45,149 nt of DNA from the NCBI RefSeq assembly GCF_034044715.1, contig NZ_JAXCLW010000015.1, positions 1 through 45,149 of the forward strand, given 5' to 3'. This document shows positions 26,717 to 35,355 of this stretch, piece after piece. The notes beneath the pieces were generated by a model. It saw nothing but the letters and a program-made list of their open reading frames with translations, made no database searches and had not been told where the DNA came from. The number at the start of each line of letters is the position of its first letter. The first letter of the stretch is position 1. The position numbers were made by a program, and so were the translations under genes. This DNA is from Dongia_B soli. Its GTDB lineage: Bacteria; Pseudomonadota; Alphaproteobacteria; Dongiales; Dongiaceae.

Positions 26717-27400
26717 CTAGCCAAACACTTCATAAAAGGTTTCCTTCAGGACCATATCGACTTCCGGTAGCGAAACGATCTGGCCGAGCTTGGCAAAGGA
26801 AGTGACGCCGAGCGGATCGCGCGCGGTTTCCCGGATGCCGCAGGGAACGATGCCCGAGAAATGGCTGAGGTCCGGTTCCACATTGATGGCGATGCCGTGA
26901 TACGTGACCCAGCGCCGGACGCGGACCCCGATGGCAGCGATCTTATCCTCGCGCTTGCCGTCCACCACCCAGATGCCGACCCGCCCGTCGCGCCGCTCGC
27001 CCCGGATGTTGAAACGATTGAGGCTGCGAATCACCCAGTCCTCGAGGTCGTGGACATAGCGTCGCAGATCCTGGCCGCGTTGCCGGAGATCCAGCATGAC
27101 ATAAGCCACGCGCTGGCCGGGTCCATGATACGTGTATTGGCCGCCGCGCCCAGTGGGATAAACCGGAAAGCGGTCGGCAACGAGCAGATCGCTGCGGCGA
27201 GCGCTCGTTCCGGCAGTGTAAAGGGGTGGGTGTTCCAGCAGCCAGACCTGTTCGTTGGCCTCGCTGGCGCCGATCGCCGCCACCCTGGCCTCCATTTCGG
27301 CGATGGCCGTGGGATAGGGCACCAATTCGTCGGAAATCCGCCAATCGACCTTTCGTGGCTTGGCCGGGCTTCCGGGCACCTTTAATTCGCTTCCTGTCAC
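26717..27400 (-). CDS. lipB: Octanoyl-ACP:protein transferase (lipoate biosynthesis)
   Basis: LipB transfers octanoyl from acyl carrier protein to lipoyl domains of dehydrogenase complexes, ahead of LipA. Diagnostic segments are EHPPLYTAGTSA, GRGGQYTYHGPGQ, the Lys loop KIAAIGVRVRRWVTYHG and the catalytic Cys in SGIVPCGI. The start is uncertain. GTG at 27400 gives 227 aa, close to the family length, whereas the open frame runs to an ATG at 27466 (249 aa) with a low-complexity N-terminus. The gene lies alone on the minus strand next to tRNA-Leu. Confidence 0.93.
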   Translation of the reverse strand: MTGSELKVPGSPAKPRKVDWRISDELVPYPTAIAEMEARVAAIGASEANEQVWLLEHPPLYTAGTSARRSDLLVADRFPVYPTGRGGQYTYHGPGQRVAYVMLDLRQRGQDLRRYVHDLEDWVIRSLNRFNIRGERRDGRVGIWVVDGKREDKIAAIGVRVRRWVTYHGIAINVEPDLSHFSGIVPCGIRETARDPLGVTSFAKLGQIVSLPEVDMVLKETFYEVFG

Positions 27401-27505
27401 GTCGGACCGCTTTCGTCCTTGATCATGCTGTGGCGATTTGCTATTCCCCCGGCCGAGCCCTGGCAAGTGCTTCTTGGCGGCTGGGGATCGATCTGATGCC
27501 AGGAT

Positions 27506-27590
27506 GCGGTCGTGGCGGAATTGGTAGACGCGCAGCGTTGAGGTCGCTGTGGGGCAACCCGTGGAAGTTCGAGTCTTCTCGACCGCACCA
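27506..27590 (+). tRNA. tRNA-Leu (anticodon GAG)
   Basis: An 85-base class II tRNA including an encoded CCA. The acceptor stem is GCGGTCG (27506-27512) pairing with CGACCGC (27580-27586), followed by ACCA. The anticodon stem CAGCG/CGCTG encloses the loop TTGAGGT at 27538-27544, with anticodon GAG at 27540-27542 reading CUC and CUU. A long variable arm with GGG-CAA-CCC and a TTCGAGT T-loop confirm a leucine tRNA. No integrase or repeat marks it as an insertion site. Confidence 0.95.
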
Positions 27591-27611
27591 TCAGATCAGT
27601 CACATAAGGCC

Positions 27612-27626
27612 AGTCGCCCGGCGACT
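27612..27626 (+). terminator. Possible weak terminator after tRNA-Leu
   Basis: AGTCGC at 27612-27617 and GCGACT at 27621-27626 form a six-base-pair stem with a three-base loop, followed by TTCGG. It lies 21 bases after the tRNA. The short T stretch makes it weak. Confidence 0.3.
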
Positions 27627-27760
27627 TTCGGCAAGCCTCTTAGATAGCGGTAACTTTCTGAAAAAATAGACAGATTTCCTGTCGCACCCCTAGCGCTGGC
27701 GCTTGGGCTGGCTATAATCCGTGCCGAATTTGGACGATTTCTCGACGTTAGGGGGAAAGA

Positions 27761-30052
27761 ATGGCGGATGACAGCCTAAGGGCCGCGGCGCTGGAATATC
27801 ACCGGCAGCCGAAACCGGGCAAACTGGCGATTATGGCGACGAAACCCCTCGCCAACCAACGGGACCTGGCACTGGCCTATTCCCCCGGCGTGGCCGCTGC
27901 CTGTGAGGCGATCGTCGCCGATCCAGGCGCTGCCGCCGATATGACCAGCAGGAGCAATCTGGTGGCCGTCGTGACCAACGGCACGGCGGTTCTGGGGCTC
28001 GGCGCGATCGGGCCCTTGGCGGCCAAGCCGGTGATGGAAGGCAAGGCGGTCCTGTTCAAAAAATTCGCCGATATCGACGTCTTCGATATCGAGGTGAACG
28101 AGACCGATCCCGATAAATTCGTGGACATCGTCGCCGCTTTGGAACCCAGTTTCGGCGGCATCAATCTGGAAGACATCAAGGCGCCTGAATGCTTCGAAAT
28201 CGAGAAGAAGCTGAAGGAGCGGATGAAAATCCCGGTGATGCATGACGATCAGCATGGAACCGCGATCATCGTTGCCGCCGCCCTGGTGAACGGCCTTGCT
28301 GTCGTCGGCAAGGAAATCCGCGATGTGAAGCTGGTCGCCTCGGGCGCCGGTGCGGCCGCGCTCGCTTGCCTCGATCTGCTGGTCGCAATGGGGTTGCCGC
28401 TCGAGAACATCATCGTCACCGATATTGCCGGCGTGGTCTATGAAGGCCGCAAGGAATTGATGGATCCACGCAAGGCGCGTTATGCCAAGAAGACCAATGC
28501 ACGCACCCTGGGCGACGTCATCAAGGGTGCCGATATCTTCCTGGGGCTTTCTGCGCCGCGCGTCCTCACGCCGGAAATGGTTGCCAGCATGGGACCGAGG
28601 CCGTTGGTCTTTGCTCTCGCCAATCCCACGCCGGAAATTCTGCCCGATGAAGTCAAGGCGGTGCGGCCGGATGCGGTGATCGCCACCGGGCGCTCGGACT
28701 ATCCCAATCAGGTCAATAACGTCCTCTGCTTCCCCTTCATTTTCCGTGGTGCGCTCGATGTCGGCGCTACGGCGATCAACGAAGCGATGAAGGTTGCCTG
28801 CGTCAAGGCGATCGCCAATCTGGCGCGGGCGGAAAGCTCCGATATCGTCGCCAGTGCTTATGCCGATCAGGAACTGCAATTCGGTCCCGACTATCTCATT
28901 CCGAAACCCTTCGATCCGCGCCTCATCGTCGAAATCGCGCCGGCTGTTGCCAAGGCGGCGATGGAAAGCGGTGTCGCCACACGGCCGATCATCGATTGGG
29001 AAGAATATCGCGAGAAGCTGTCACAATTCGTCTTCCGCTCGGGCCTCTTGATGAAGCCGATTTTCGAGCGTGCGCGTCGCGAGCCCTGCCGCGTCGTCTA
29101 TGCCGAAGGCGAAGATGAACGCGTGCTGCGCGCGGTGCAGACATTGCTCGACGAGCGCCTGGCGAAGCCGATCCTGATCGGGCGCCGCGCGGTGGTTGAG
29201 AAGCGGATCGAGAAGCTTGGCCTGCGGCTGCGGCTCGGCGTGGATGTCGAATTATGCGATCCGGAAAACGATCCGCGCTATCACGACTATTGGACTCTCT
29301 ATCATTGCCTGACCGAGCGGAAAGGTGTGACGCCGGACGATGCCCGCACCATCGTCCGGACGCGCAATACGGTGATCGGTTCGCTGATGGTCAAGCGCGG
29401 CGAGGCGGATGCGCTGATCTGCGGTGCGGTGGGACGGTTCCACCGTCATCTGGAGCATGTCAACGACATCATCGGCCGCGCCTCCGGGGTGCGGAATTAC
29501 GCGACGATGACCGCGCTGGTGATGCAGAGCGGCGGCTTCTTCATCGCCGATACCGAGGTGACGCCGGATCCGACCGCCGAAGATATCGCCGAGACGACCT
29601 TGCTGTCGGCAGAAATGGTGCGTCGTTTCGGTATGGCGCCCAAGGCTGCGCTTCTGTCGCATTCCAATTTCGGCACCTCAAACTCCGATACCGCGCGCAA
29701 GATGCGTCGAGCTCTGGGGCTCGTCCTGCAGCAGGACCCTGAACTTGAGGTAGAAGGTGAAATGCGGGGCGATTCTGCCGTCAGCGAGATGCTGCGCGAC
29801 CGGATGTTCCCGAACTCCCGCCTCAAGGGTCGAGCGAATTTGCTGATCATGCCGAACCTCGATGCGGCAAATATCACCCTCAATCTGTTACGCTTGCTGG
29901 GTGAGGGAACCTCGATCGGGCCAGTGCTGTTGGGTGCTGCAAAGACGGTGCATATTCTCGATGCCTCGATCACCGTTCGCGGCATCGTCAATGTCAGCGC
30001 TATCGCCGTCGCCGAGGCGGCGGACCGCAACAAGCCGCAGCCGCGCGGCTGA
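27761..30052 (+). CDS. maeB: NADP-dependent malic enzyme with phosphotransacetylase-like domain
   Basis: A 763-residue MaeB-type enzyme: malate plus NADP gives pyruvate, carbon dioxide and NADPH. The malic enzyme part (about 1-430) shows LAYSPGVAAACEAI with catalytic Tyr40, GPLAAKPVMEGKAVLFK, the metal-binding EDIKAPECFEIE and MHDDQHGTA, and a Rossmann region with SGAGAAALACLDLL. The C-terminal third (about 435-763) resembles phosphate acetyltransferase (AEGEDERVLRAVQ, SGGFFIADTEVTPDPTA) and usually serves allosteric control by acetyl-CoA. A TATAAT at 27713-27718 lies 43 bases upstream without a convincing -35. An SDR gene follows after 16 bases. Confidence 0.95.
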   Translation: MADDSLRAAALEYHRQPKPGKLAIMATKPLANQRDLALAYSPGVAAACEAIVADPGAAADMTSRSNLVAVVTNGTAVLGLGAIGPLAAKPVMEGKAVLFKKFADIDVFDIEVNETDPDKFVDIVAALEPSFGGINLEDIKAPECFEIEKKLKERMKIPVMHDDQHGTAIIVAAALVNGLAVVGKEIRDVKLVASGAGAAALACLDLLVAMGLPLENIIVTDIAGVVYEGRKELMDPRKARYAKKTNARTLGDVIKGADIFLGLSAPRVLTPEMVASMGPRPLVFALANPTPEILPDEVKAVRPDAVIATGRSDYPNQVNNVLCFPFIFRGALDVGATAINEAMKVACVKAIANLARAESSDIVASAYADQELQFGPDYLIPKPFDPRLIVEIAPAVAKAAMESGVATRPIIDWEEYREKLSQFVFRSGLLMKPIFERARREPCRVVYAEGEDERVLRAVQTLLDERLAKPILIGRRAVVEKRIEKLGLRLRLGVDVELCDPENDPRYHDYWTLYHCLTERKGVTPDDARTIVRTRNTVIGSLMVKRGEADALICGAVGRFHRHLEHVNDIIGRASGVRNYATMTALVMQSGGFFIADTEVTPDPTAEDIAETTLLSAEMVRRFGMAPKAALLSHSNFGTSNSDTARKMRRALGLVLQQDPELEVEGEMRGDSAVSEMLRDRMFPNSRLKGRANLLIMPNLDAANITLNLLRLLGEGTSIGPVLLGAAKTVHILDASITVRGIVNVSAIAVAEAADRNKPQPRG

Positions 30053-30068
30053 ACAGGCGAGTATATCA

Positions 30069-30746
30069 ATGCCCACTATTCTGATTACCGGAACCAATCG
30101 TGGCATCGGGCTGGAGCTTGTTCGCCAGTATGCTGCCGATGGCTGGCAGGTGATTGCCTGCTGCCGCAATCCTGATACGGCGAGCGAGCTCAAACAGGTA
30201 CAAGGCATAGTCGATATTCATGCGCTGGACGTCACCAGCGATGCCGACATCACGCGGCTCGCCGGAGAATTGGCCGGAAAGCCGATCGATGTTCTACTGA
30301 ACAATGCCGGCATCACCGCTAAGAACGATAGCTTCGGTTCGACGGATACCGAAACTTGGCTGCGCGTCTTCCATGTCAATTGCATCGCACCGCTGCATCT
30401 GGTGGAAGCGCTCGTCGACAACCTGGCCGCCGGTACCCAGAAGAAGGCGATCTCCATCAGTACCCGCATGGGCTCCATGGGCGAAAGTCCCAGCGGCAGC
30501 TATTACGCCTATCGCAGTTCCAAGGCGGCGTTGAATATGGCGATGGTCAATGCGGCTGCGGATTTGCGCGGCCGGCTGATCCTGGCCATGATTCATCCCG
30601 GCTGGGTGCAGACGGATATGGGTGGAACGCAGGCGCCATTGCGGCCGCAAGAGAGCGTTGCCGGCATTCGTCGCGTCATCGCCGGGCTGAAGCCGGTCGA
30701 TAGCGGCCAGTTCTTCAATCACGACGGTTCCAGCATTCCTTGGTGA
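30069..30746 (+). CDS. Short-chain dehydrogenase/reductase
   Basis: A 225-residue classical SDR oxidoreductase. The cofactor motif TGTNRGIGLE is at residues 8-17, DVTS at about 54-57, LNNAG at 77-81, and the active-site Tyr148 and Lys152 are in YRSSK. It resembles the sniffer/CsgA-like branch of carbonyl reductases, but the substrate is unknown. The ATG at 30069 is 16 bases after maeB, so co-transcription is likely. An in-frame start at 29862 lies inside maeB and is rejected. Confidence 0.88.
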   Translation: MPTILITGTNRGIGLELVRQYAADGWQVIACCRNPDTASELKQVQGIVDIHALDVTSDADITRLAGELAGKPIDVLLNNAGITAKNDSFGSTDTETWLRVFHVNCIAPLHLVEALVDNLAAGTQKKAISISTRMGSMGESPSGSYYAYRSSKAALNMAMVNAAADLRGRLILAMIHPGWVQTDMGGTQAPLRPQESVAGIRRVIAGLKPVDSGQFFNHDGSSIPW

Positions 30747-30793
30747 GCTGGACCGTCCTTTAGCCGATGCCAATTCAGTCAGGGGAAACAACA

Positions 30794-32092
30794 ATGACGC
30801 AGACTGTTCCGGCAGAACTCGATCCGGCGTTGATCAAGCAGATCATCGCTGCCGTTGATGCGGGCTTTGAAGAGCAGTGCCAGTTGACCGAGAAGGTCAT
30901 CAGCTTTCCCTCACTGCGCGGACAGGAAGCCACTGCGCAGGATTTCATGGCCCAGACTTACCGGTCGCGCGGTCTGTCGGTCGATCACTGGAAAATCGAT
31001 CTTGGCGATATTCAGCATCTGCCGGGCTTTTCGCCGGTTGCGGTTTCCTATGACAATGCGTTCAACGTGGTTGCGACCCATCGCCCACGCGAAGCCACGG
31101 GGCGGTCGTTGATCCTGAACGGCCATATGGATGTGGTTCCGACCGGCCCTCTCGATCTCTGGACCAAGCCGCCCTTCCATCCCTGGCGGGATGGTGACTG
31201 GCTCTATGGCCGCGGCGGCGGTGATATGAAAGCTGGTCTGGTCTGTGCATTGTCGGCCTTCGACGCCTTAAGCCGTCTGGGACTGCAACCTGCCGCCAAT
31301 TGCTATTTCCAATCCGTGACGGAAGAGGAATGCACCGGCAACGGCGCATTGGCCTGTTTGGCGCGCGGCTATCGCGCCGATGCGGCGATCATCCCGGAAC
31401 CCTCCGATATGTGCCTGGTCGCCGGCCAGCTCGGCGTCATGTGGTTCCAGGTGAAGCTGCAAGGCCGCCCGGCGCATGTCGGCTGGGCGGGGACCGGTTC
31501 CAATGCCATCGAGGCGAGTTTCCCGATCATCGCCGCCTTGCATGAACTCGAAGCGAAGTGGAACGCGGCCCGTCATCAGAACTGGGCCGATCATCCACAT
31601 CCGATCAATTTCGTCGTCAGCAAGATCGAAGGCGGTGACTGGACCTCCAGCGTGCCGGCCTGGTGCACCTTCGATATGCGGATCTCCTTCTATCCCGGCA
31701 TGAAGCTGGAACAGGTGCGGCGCGATATCGAAGATACCGTGCGGCAGGCGGCTGGAAATCACCCGTTCCTGGCCAATAATCCGCCGCAGGTGATCTATCA
31801 TGGCTTTCAGGCCGAGCCTTATATCGTGACGGGGGGAGAGGCGGCGCAGGCGACCTTGCGCCGGAGCCACCGTTCGGTCACCGGCGAGGATCCTGCGGAT
31901 GTGTCTTTGACAGCAACGACAGATGCGCGCTTCTTCGGTCTTTATGCCGGCATCCCGGCTCTGGTTTATGGACCGAAGGCGATCGATATCCATGGCTTCG
32001 ACGAGCGCGTATCGATGCGCTCGATGCGTGATGTAACCTGCACCATTGCGCTGTTCATGGCGCAATGGTGCGGTGTCGAGAAGCGGAACTAA
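30794..32092 (+). CDS. M20-family metallo-deacylase (ArgE/DapE-like)
   Basis: A 432-residue zinc-dependent amidohydrolase of the ArgE/DapE/ACY1 group. Metal ligands and catalytic residues are visible: His111 and Asp113 in NGHMDVV, Asp144 in GGGDMKAG, Glu177/Glu178 in TEEECTGN, Glu202 in IPEPSD, and the C-terminal His in DIHGFDE. The start ATG at 30794 follows a GGGGAAAC site, and an in-frame ATG at 30767 has none. The substrate is probably an N-acyl amino acid or a related amide, but it cannot be fixed from the sequence. It is separated from the SDR gene by 47 bases and may share its transcript. Confidence 0.87.
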   Translation: MTQTVPAELDPALIKQIIAAVDAGFEEQCQLTEKVISFPSLRGQEATAQDFMAQTYRSRGLSVDHWKIDLGDIQHLPGFSPVAVSYDNAFNVVATHRPREATGRSLILNGHMDVVPTGPLDLWTKPPFHPWRDGDWLYGRGGGDMKAGLVCALSAFDALSRLGLQPAANCYFQSVTEEECTGNGALACLARGYRADAAIIPEPSDMCLVAGQLGVMWFQVKLQGRPAHVGWAGTGSNAIEASFPIIAALHELEAKWNAARHQNWADHPHPINFVVSKIEGGDWTSSVPAWCTFDMRISFYPGMKLEQVRRDIEDTVRQAAGNHPFLANNPPQVIYHGFQAEPYIVTGGEAAQATLRRSHRSVTGEDPADVSLTATTDARFFGLYAGIPALVYGPKAIDIHGFDERVSMRSMRDVTCTIALFMAQWCGVEKRN

Positions 32093-32105
32093 TTGGCTTT
32101 CTGGC

Positions 32106-32147
32106 CCGGATGGGGACATCCGGACCATCATCGAATTAGTCGATGAT
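32106..32147. terminator. Tandem hairpins between converging genes
   Basis: Two perfect stems lie side by side. The first is CCGGATG at 32106-32112 with CATCCGG at 32117-32123 and a GGGA loop. The second is ATCATCGA at 32127-32134 with TCGATGAT at 32140-32147 and a five-base loop. The second carries the TAA stop of the minus-strand cupin gene in its loop. They probably end transcripts from both sides, although neither has a long T-run. Confidence 0.45.
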
Positions 32148-32489
32148 GATATAGACCTTGCGGACGGTCTCCTGGATTTCCCAAACGCCCATGCTGTTGG
32201 CCGGGAAATAAAGCGAATCACCAGCTTTGATTTCGATGTGTTGGCCGCTTTCGGCGGTGAAGGTGCAACGGCCCGAGAGGAAATGGGCGAATTCAGCCTT
32301 GGTGATCTGCCGATGCCACTTGCCGGGCGTGCATTCCCAGATGCCGACATCAGGCTCGCCACCTTTGGTATCGGTCGCCGTGACGCCACGAAGCTTCGAA
32401 ACGACATCGCCAATCGGCTTTCCGACAGCACCCCAGTCTTCGAGTTGATCGCTGGATTTGCCGGCCGCGTTCTGGATGATTTTGATCAT
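32136..32489 (-). CDS. Small single-domain cupin
   Basis: A 117-residue cupin, similar in layout to the Cupin_3/DUF861 group. The cupin core spans about residues 40-110. GIWECTPGKWHRQITKAEFA corresponds to the first motif, and GDSLYFPANSMGVWEIQE to the second. The ATG at 32489 follows a GAGAG site, and an upstream in-frame ATG at 32534 lacks one. The metal-ligand histidines are not the standard set, which fits the DUF861 group. Substrate and role are unknown. It is next to the M20 deacylase but convergent with it. Confidence 0.8.
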   Translation of the reverse strand: MIKIIQNAAGKSSDQLEDWGAVGKPIGDVVSKLRGVTATDTKGGEPDVGIWECTPGKWHRQITKAEFAHFLSGRCTFTAESGQHIEIKAGDSLYFPANSMGVWEIQETVRKVYIIID

Positions 32490-32583
32490 AGTTTCTCTCG
32501 ATATCGCCATGCTGAAAGAGGATTGATCCAACATTCTTAGGAGGAGGGAACTGCGCCGGTCAATATCGCATCGGATGTTGGCT

Positions 32584-33126
32584 TCAGTGTTCCTGCCGGG
32601 GAACGAAACTGCGGGCTTCGGCCAGGATGGTGTTCATTTCATCAGCGCTCAGCTCGGCGGCGAGCTCGTCGCGCTTTTCAGCAACCTTAGTGGCTTCATC
32701 CGCGGGGAGTTGTTGATTGCTGGCGATGATCAGCCATTTGACGGCCTCGCGCCTGTCGATCTTGCCGCCTTGGCCGAAGCCATTCATCACGGCCAAGCCG
32801 ATCATGGCATCGACATTACCTTGATTGGCCGATCGCTCGTACCACATGCGGGCCTTGGTGAAATCGGCAGCGCCAACGCGGCCATAATGATAAAAGCCGG
32901 CCAACTCGTATTGCGCCTCGGCATTGCCTGCTTTGGCCAAAGGCAGCAGGTCTTCGAAAGCGTCGAATAGGCGTTGTTCGGCGATTGCCTTGCGCACATC
33001 CGCCATATCCGCGGCGCGGACAGCCTGAGGCAATACCAATACCCCGGCAAAAAACAAGAAGCCGGCCAGCGCAAGGCCGGTCCGGATAAAAACGTACTGT
33101 CGGACGAAAGCGAAACGAAACGGCAT
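32584..33126 (-). CDS. Secreted Sel1-repeat protein
   Basis: A 180-residue protein with an N-terminal signal peptide or anchor (about residues 13-37, hydrophobic, ending AVRAAD). Two or three Sel1-like repeats follow, seen as AKAGNAEAQYELAGFYHYG, then a second copy around MWYERSANQGNVDAMIGLA and the segment EAVKWLIIASN. Sel1 repeats are helical scaffolds for protein contacts. The ATG at 33126 is preferred, because the open frame continues upstream with an Arg/Ser-rich stretch unlike a signal peptide. Partner and function are unknown. Confidence 0.75.
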   Translation of the reverse strand: MPFRFAFVRQYVFIRTGLALAGFLFFAGVLVLPQAVRAADMADVRKAIAEQRLFDAFEDLLPLAKAGNAEAQYELAGFYHYGRVGAADFTKARMWYERSANQGNVDAMIGLAVMNGFGQGGKIDRREAVKWLIIASNQQLPADEATKVAEKRDELAAELSADEMNTILAEARSFVPRQEH

Positions 33127-33279
33127 CCACGGCCACCAGATGATCGACTGAACCAGTCCGGTTCTAGTAGCGCGTCGGCTGCGGCCTGTCGATGCCGCCC
33201 GACGCGAGCCGGCAGTGGACGTGACGCGGGTCACGCCGGCCCTCCGGCTCGTCGTCGTTGAGGGCGGACCGTCAGCGGC

Positions 33280-33549
33280 TCAATGCGGCTTTGGCGACAG
33301 TTGAAATTCGCCGCTGCGGACGCTCTTGGCCAGATCGTCCAGAAACTCCGCCGTGGTATCGGGGCCATGCTTGGCGATCAGGGCGAACAATGTCGCCGAA
33401 ATCGACATGGTGCCAACGGTATCGAAGGCGATGCCTTGCGAACTGGCCTGGTGCCAGAATTTGTTGAACATCTTGAAGCACAAGGAACGCTGTTCCTCGT
33501 CGGTCAGATCCTTCGGCAGATCAATCTGCTCAGCCAAAGCTAACTCCAT
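33280..33549 (-). CDS. Small helical protein of unknown function
   Basis: An 89-residue protein with no motif I recognise. It begins with an acidic stretch (LPKDLTDEEQ) and has a predicted amphipathic helix around CFKMFNKFWHQASSQGIAF, then a hydrophobic helix (TMSISATLFALIAKHG) and a charged C-terminal helix. A strong AGGAGA site precedes the ATG at 33549, and a candidate promoter lies about 90 bases upstream. These support a real gene. It lies upstream of the Sel1 gene on the same strand, with a gap of 153 bases. Confidence 0.65.
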   Translation of the reverse strand: MELALAEQIDLPKDLTDEEQRSLCFKMFNKFWHQASSQGIAFDTVGTMSISATLFALIAKHGPDTTAEFLDDLAKSVRSGEFQLSPKPH

Positions 33550-33641
33550 GGTCCGGTCTCCTCTGGTTAAAGTACCAGCCGAGTTACAGCAATTGGCATG
33601 CCAACTTAGCTAGAGATGCATCGGATATGCGGCTCGCCGAA

Positions 33642-33670
33642 AAAATATTTAGAATCAATATACTAAACAA
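33642..33670 (-). promoter_or_regulatory. Candidate promoter of the 89-residue protein gene
   Basis: Read on the minus strand, TTGTTT (33670-33665) and TATTTT (33647-33642) are 17 bases apart within an AT-rich island (about 33636-33675) that stands out from the GC-rich surroundings. It points towards the small gene starting at 33549. Confidence 0.45.
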
Positions 33671-33690
33671 CGAGGTTTGGGTTAATGGTT

Positions 33691-33730
33691 CAGGCGAGAC
33701 GCCAGCCGGCAAGAACTGCCGCCTCGCCTG
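33691..33730. repeat. Inverted repeat downstream of the decarboxylase gene
   Basis: CAGGCGAG at 33691-33698 and CTCGCCTG at 33723-33730 form a perfect eight-base inverted repeat with a 24-base interior that can itself fold (GGCA with TGCC). It ends 11 bases beyond the minus-strand decarboxylase stop. It may be a factor-assisted terminator or stability hairpin. No T-run follows. Confidence 0.4.
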
Positions 33731-33741
33731 ATCTGCCTGAA

Positions 33742-35334
33742 TTAAGAGAGGTAGGCTGCGTTTTCCTGCACCTCAATCAAGGTTGGGCCGTCAGCTCGGA
33801 ACGCCTCCTCGATCGCCCGGGTCAGCCCGGCCAGGCTGTCCGGGCGTACCGCGCGGCAACCGAAGGCTTCGGCAAGCGCTAGATAATTGGGGTTGCGCGG
33901 CCGGACCCCAATTTCACCGATATCCAGCCGCACCATGTCCATTTGGATCTGCGCCAGGAGGTCGTTATTCCAGACGATGATCGGCAGCGCCAGATTCTGC
34001 TCGACCGCCGTGCCGAGGTCCTGCACCGTGAAAAGGAAGCCGGCATCGCCGGCGACGGCGACGACGTCACGGTCGGGGCAGGCGATCTTGGCGCCGATCG
34101 CCGCCGGCATGGCATAGCCCAGGGTGCCGAAGCCGACGGGATGCAGCCAGGTGCGCGGTTCCTCGCAGGGGAAATAGGTATTTGCCGTATAGGCGATCTG
34201 GGTCATATCGGTGCTGATGACGCCATTGGCCGGCAGGGCGGCGCGAATGGCATCCAGCACCTTTGCATGCTTCTGCTGCAAGGGCGTGAGGTTTGAGCGG
34301 TTCTTGGTCCGGATCGCCGCGGCCTTGTCCAGGTCCGCAGGGGCCTTGCCGGCGATCATCGGCGTCAGCGCTTGCAGGGTGGCTCCCGCTTCGGCCAGCA
34401 GGCCTACCGTCGGCTCGTAATCCCGCGTCAGCGTATAGGCATCGAGATCGATGCGGATCAGCTTGCCGTTGAAGGTCACGAAATCATTCCAGGAATCGGT
34501 CTCCGACATTTCGGTGCCGATAGCAATCACGAGATCGGCCTTGGCCAGGTAGTCCTGGGTCGCCGGCAGCGACAGGGTAGCGCCCAGAGAAGCGGGATGC
34601 GAATCGGGGAAGACGCCCTTGCCGGCCGTCGTCGTCACGCAGAGGGCGCCGCTCTTCTCCACGAAGGCGCGGAGGGCAGTCGCGCAATCGACGGTGCCGC
34701 CTCCGGCGATGACCAGGGGTGTCCTGGCAGCGTCGATCAGCTTGGCCGCGGCGGTCAGGTCTTCCGCCTTGGCCTTGGGTGGTTCAGCTTTCAGACGCTG
34801 CGGGCGGCCAAGATCGGCCGGTGCCGACAGCATGTCGAGCGGCATCTCCAGCACGACCGGGCGGGGGCGACCGGTTTCGAAAACCTTATAGGCGTCGGCC
34901 ACAGCCTGCGGCAGATCGCCGGCCTGATAGATGGTGCGGGCGAAAGCCGTGACGGGCGCGATGGCGGCCCGCTGATCGGAAATCTCATGGAGCCGGCCGC
35001 GTCCCTTGCCGAGATCCTTGCTGGCATTGACGCTGCACAGGACGAGAACGGGCACTGAATCCGAATAAGCCTGGCCGATCGGGGTTGCCGCATTGAGGAG
35101 GCCCGGGCCGGTGATGAGGCAGCAGACGCCCGGCTTGCCTGAGGCGCGGGCATAGCCATCGGCCATGAATCCGGCACCCTGTTCATGGCGCACGCCGATA
35201 TGGCGCATCTTGCGGTCGGCAATGCCGCGATAGAGGTCCAGAGTATGAACGCCGGGAATGCCGAAAACGGTATCGACGCCGTAGGTTTCAAGAATGCTGA
35301 TGGCGGCGTGGCCACCAATTTGATTAGCGCCCAT
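33742..35334 (-). CDS. Thiamine-diphosphate-dependent decarboxylase, 5-guanidino-2-oxopentanoate decarboxylase type
   Basis: A 530-residue enzyme of the acetolactate synthase-like ThDP superfamily. The N-terminal PYR domain has the catalytic Glu51 in VRHEQGAGFMADGYAR. The central domain is at about 190-330. The PP domain has AGDAGFLFTVQDLGTAVEQ with the GD...N cofactor motif ending in NND. The segment GKGRGRLHEISDQRA matches my memory of AruI, which decarboxylates 2-ketoarginine to 4-guanidinobutanal in the arginine transaminase pathway. Other 2-oxoacid decarboxylases remain possible. The ATG at 35334 follows a GGGGAGA site, and a perfect palindrome lies 22 bases upstream. Confidence 0.8.
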   Translation of the reverse strand: MGANQIGGHAAISILETYGVDTVFGIPGVHTLDLYRGIADRKMRHIGVRHEQGAGFMADGYARASGKPGVCCLITGPGLLNAATPIGQAYSDSVPVLVLCSVNASKDLGKGRGRLHEISDQRAAIAPVTAFARTIYQAGDLPQAVADAYKVFETGRPRPVVLEMPLDMLSAPADLGRPQRLKAEPPKAKAEDLTAAAKLIDAARTPLVIAGGGTVDCATALRAFVEKSGALCVTTTAGKGVFPDSHPASLGATLSLPATQDYLAKADLVIAIGTEMSETDSWNDFVTFNGKLIRIDLDAYTLTRDYEPTVGLLAEAGATLQALTPMIAGKAPADLDKAAAIRTKNRSNLTPLQQKHAKVLDAIRAALPANGVISTDMTQIAYTANTYFPCEEPRTWLHPVGFGTLGYAMPAAIGAKIACPDRDVVAVAGDAGFLFTVQDLGTAVEQNLALPIIVWNNDLLAQIQMDMVRLDIGEIGVRPRNPNYLALAEAFGCRAVRPDSLAGLTRAIEEAFRADGPTLIEVQENAAYLS

Positions 35335-35355
35335 TTTTTCTCCCCGCTTAAATGC

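Noticed and set aside
27506..27590. tRNA-Leu as an integration site for a genomic island
   Set aside because: No integrase gene or repeat of the tRNA 3' end was found nearby, and the flanking genes (lipB, maeB) are core metabolism.
27713..27718. Perfect TATAAT upstream of maeB as a promoter
   Set aside because: No acceptable -35 element is found at 16-18 bases. The nearby AGCGC-TG-GCGCT symmetry (27692-27703) may matter, but a promoter could not be supported.
34372..35058. 228-codon plus-strand frame opposite the ThDP decarboxylase gene
   Set aside because: Antisense shadow. The minus strand shows a complete ThDP enzyme with conserved motifs.
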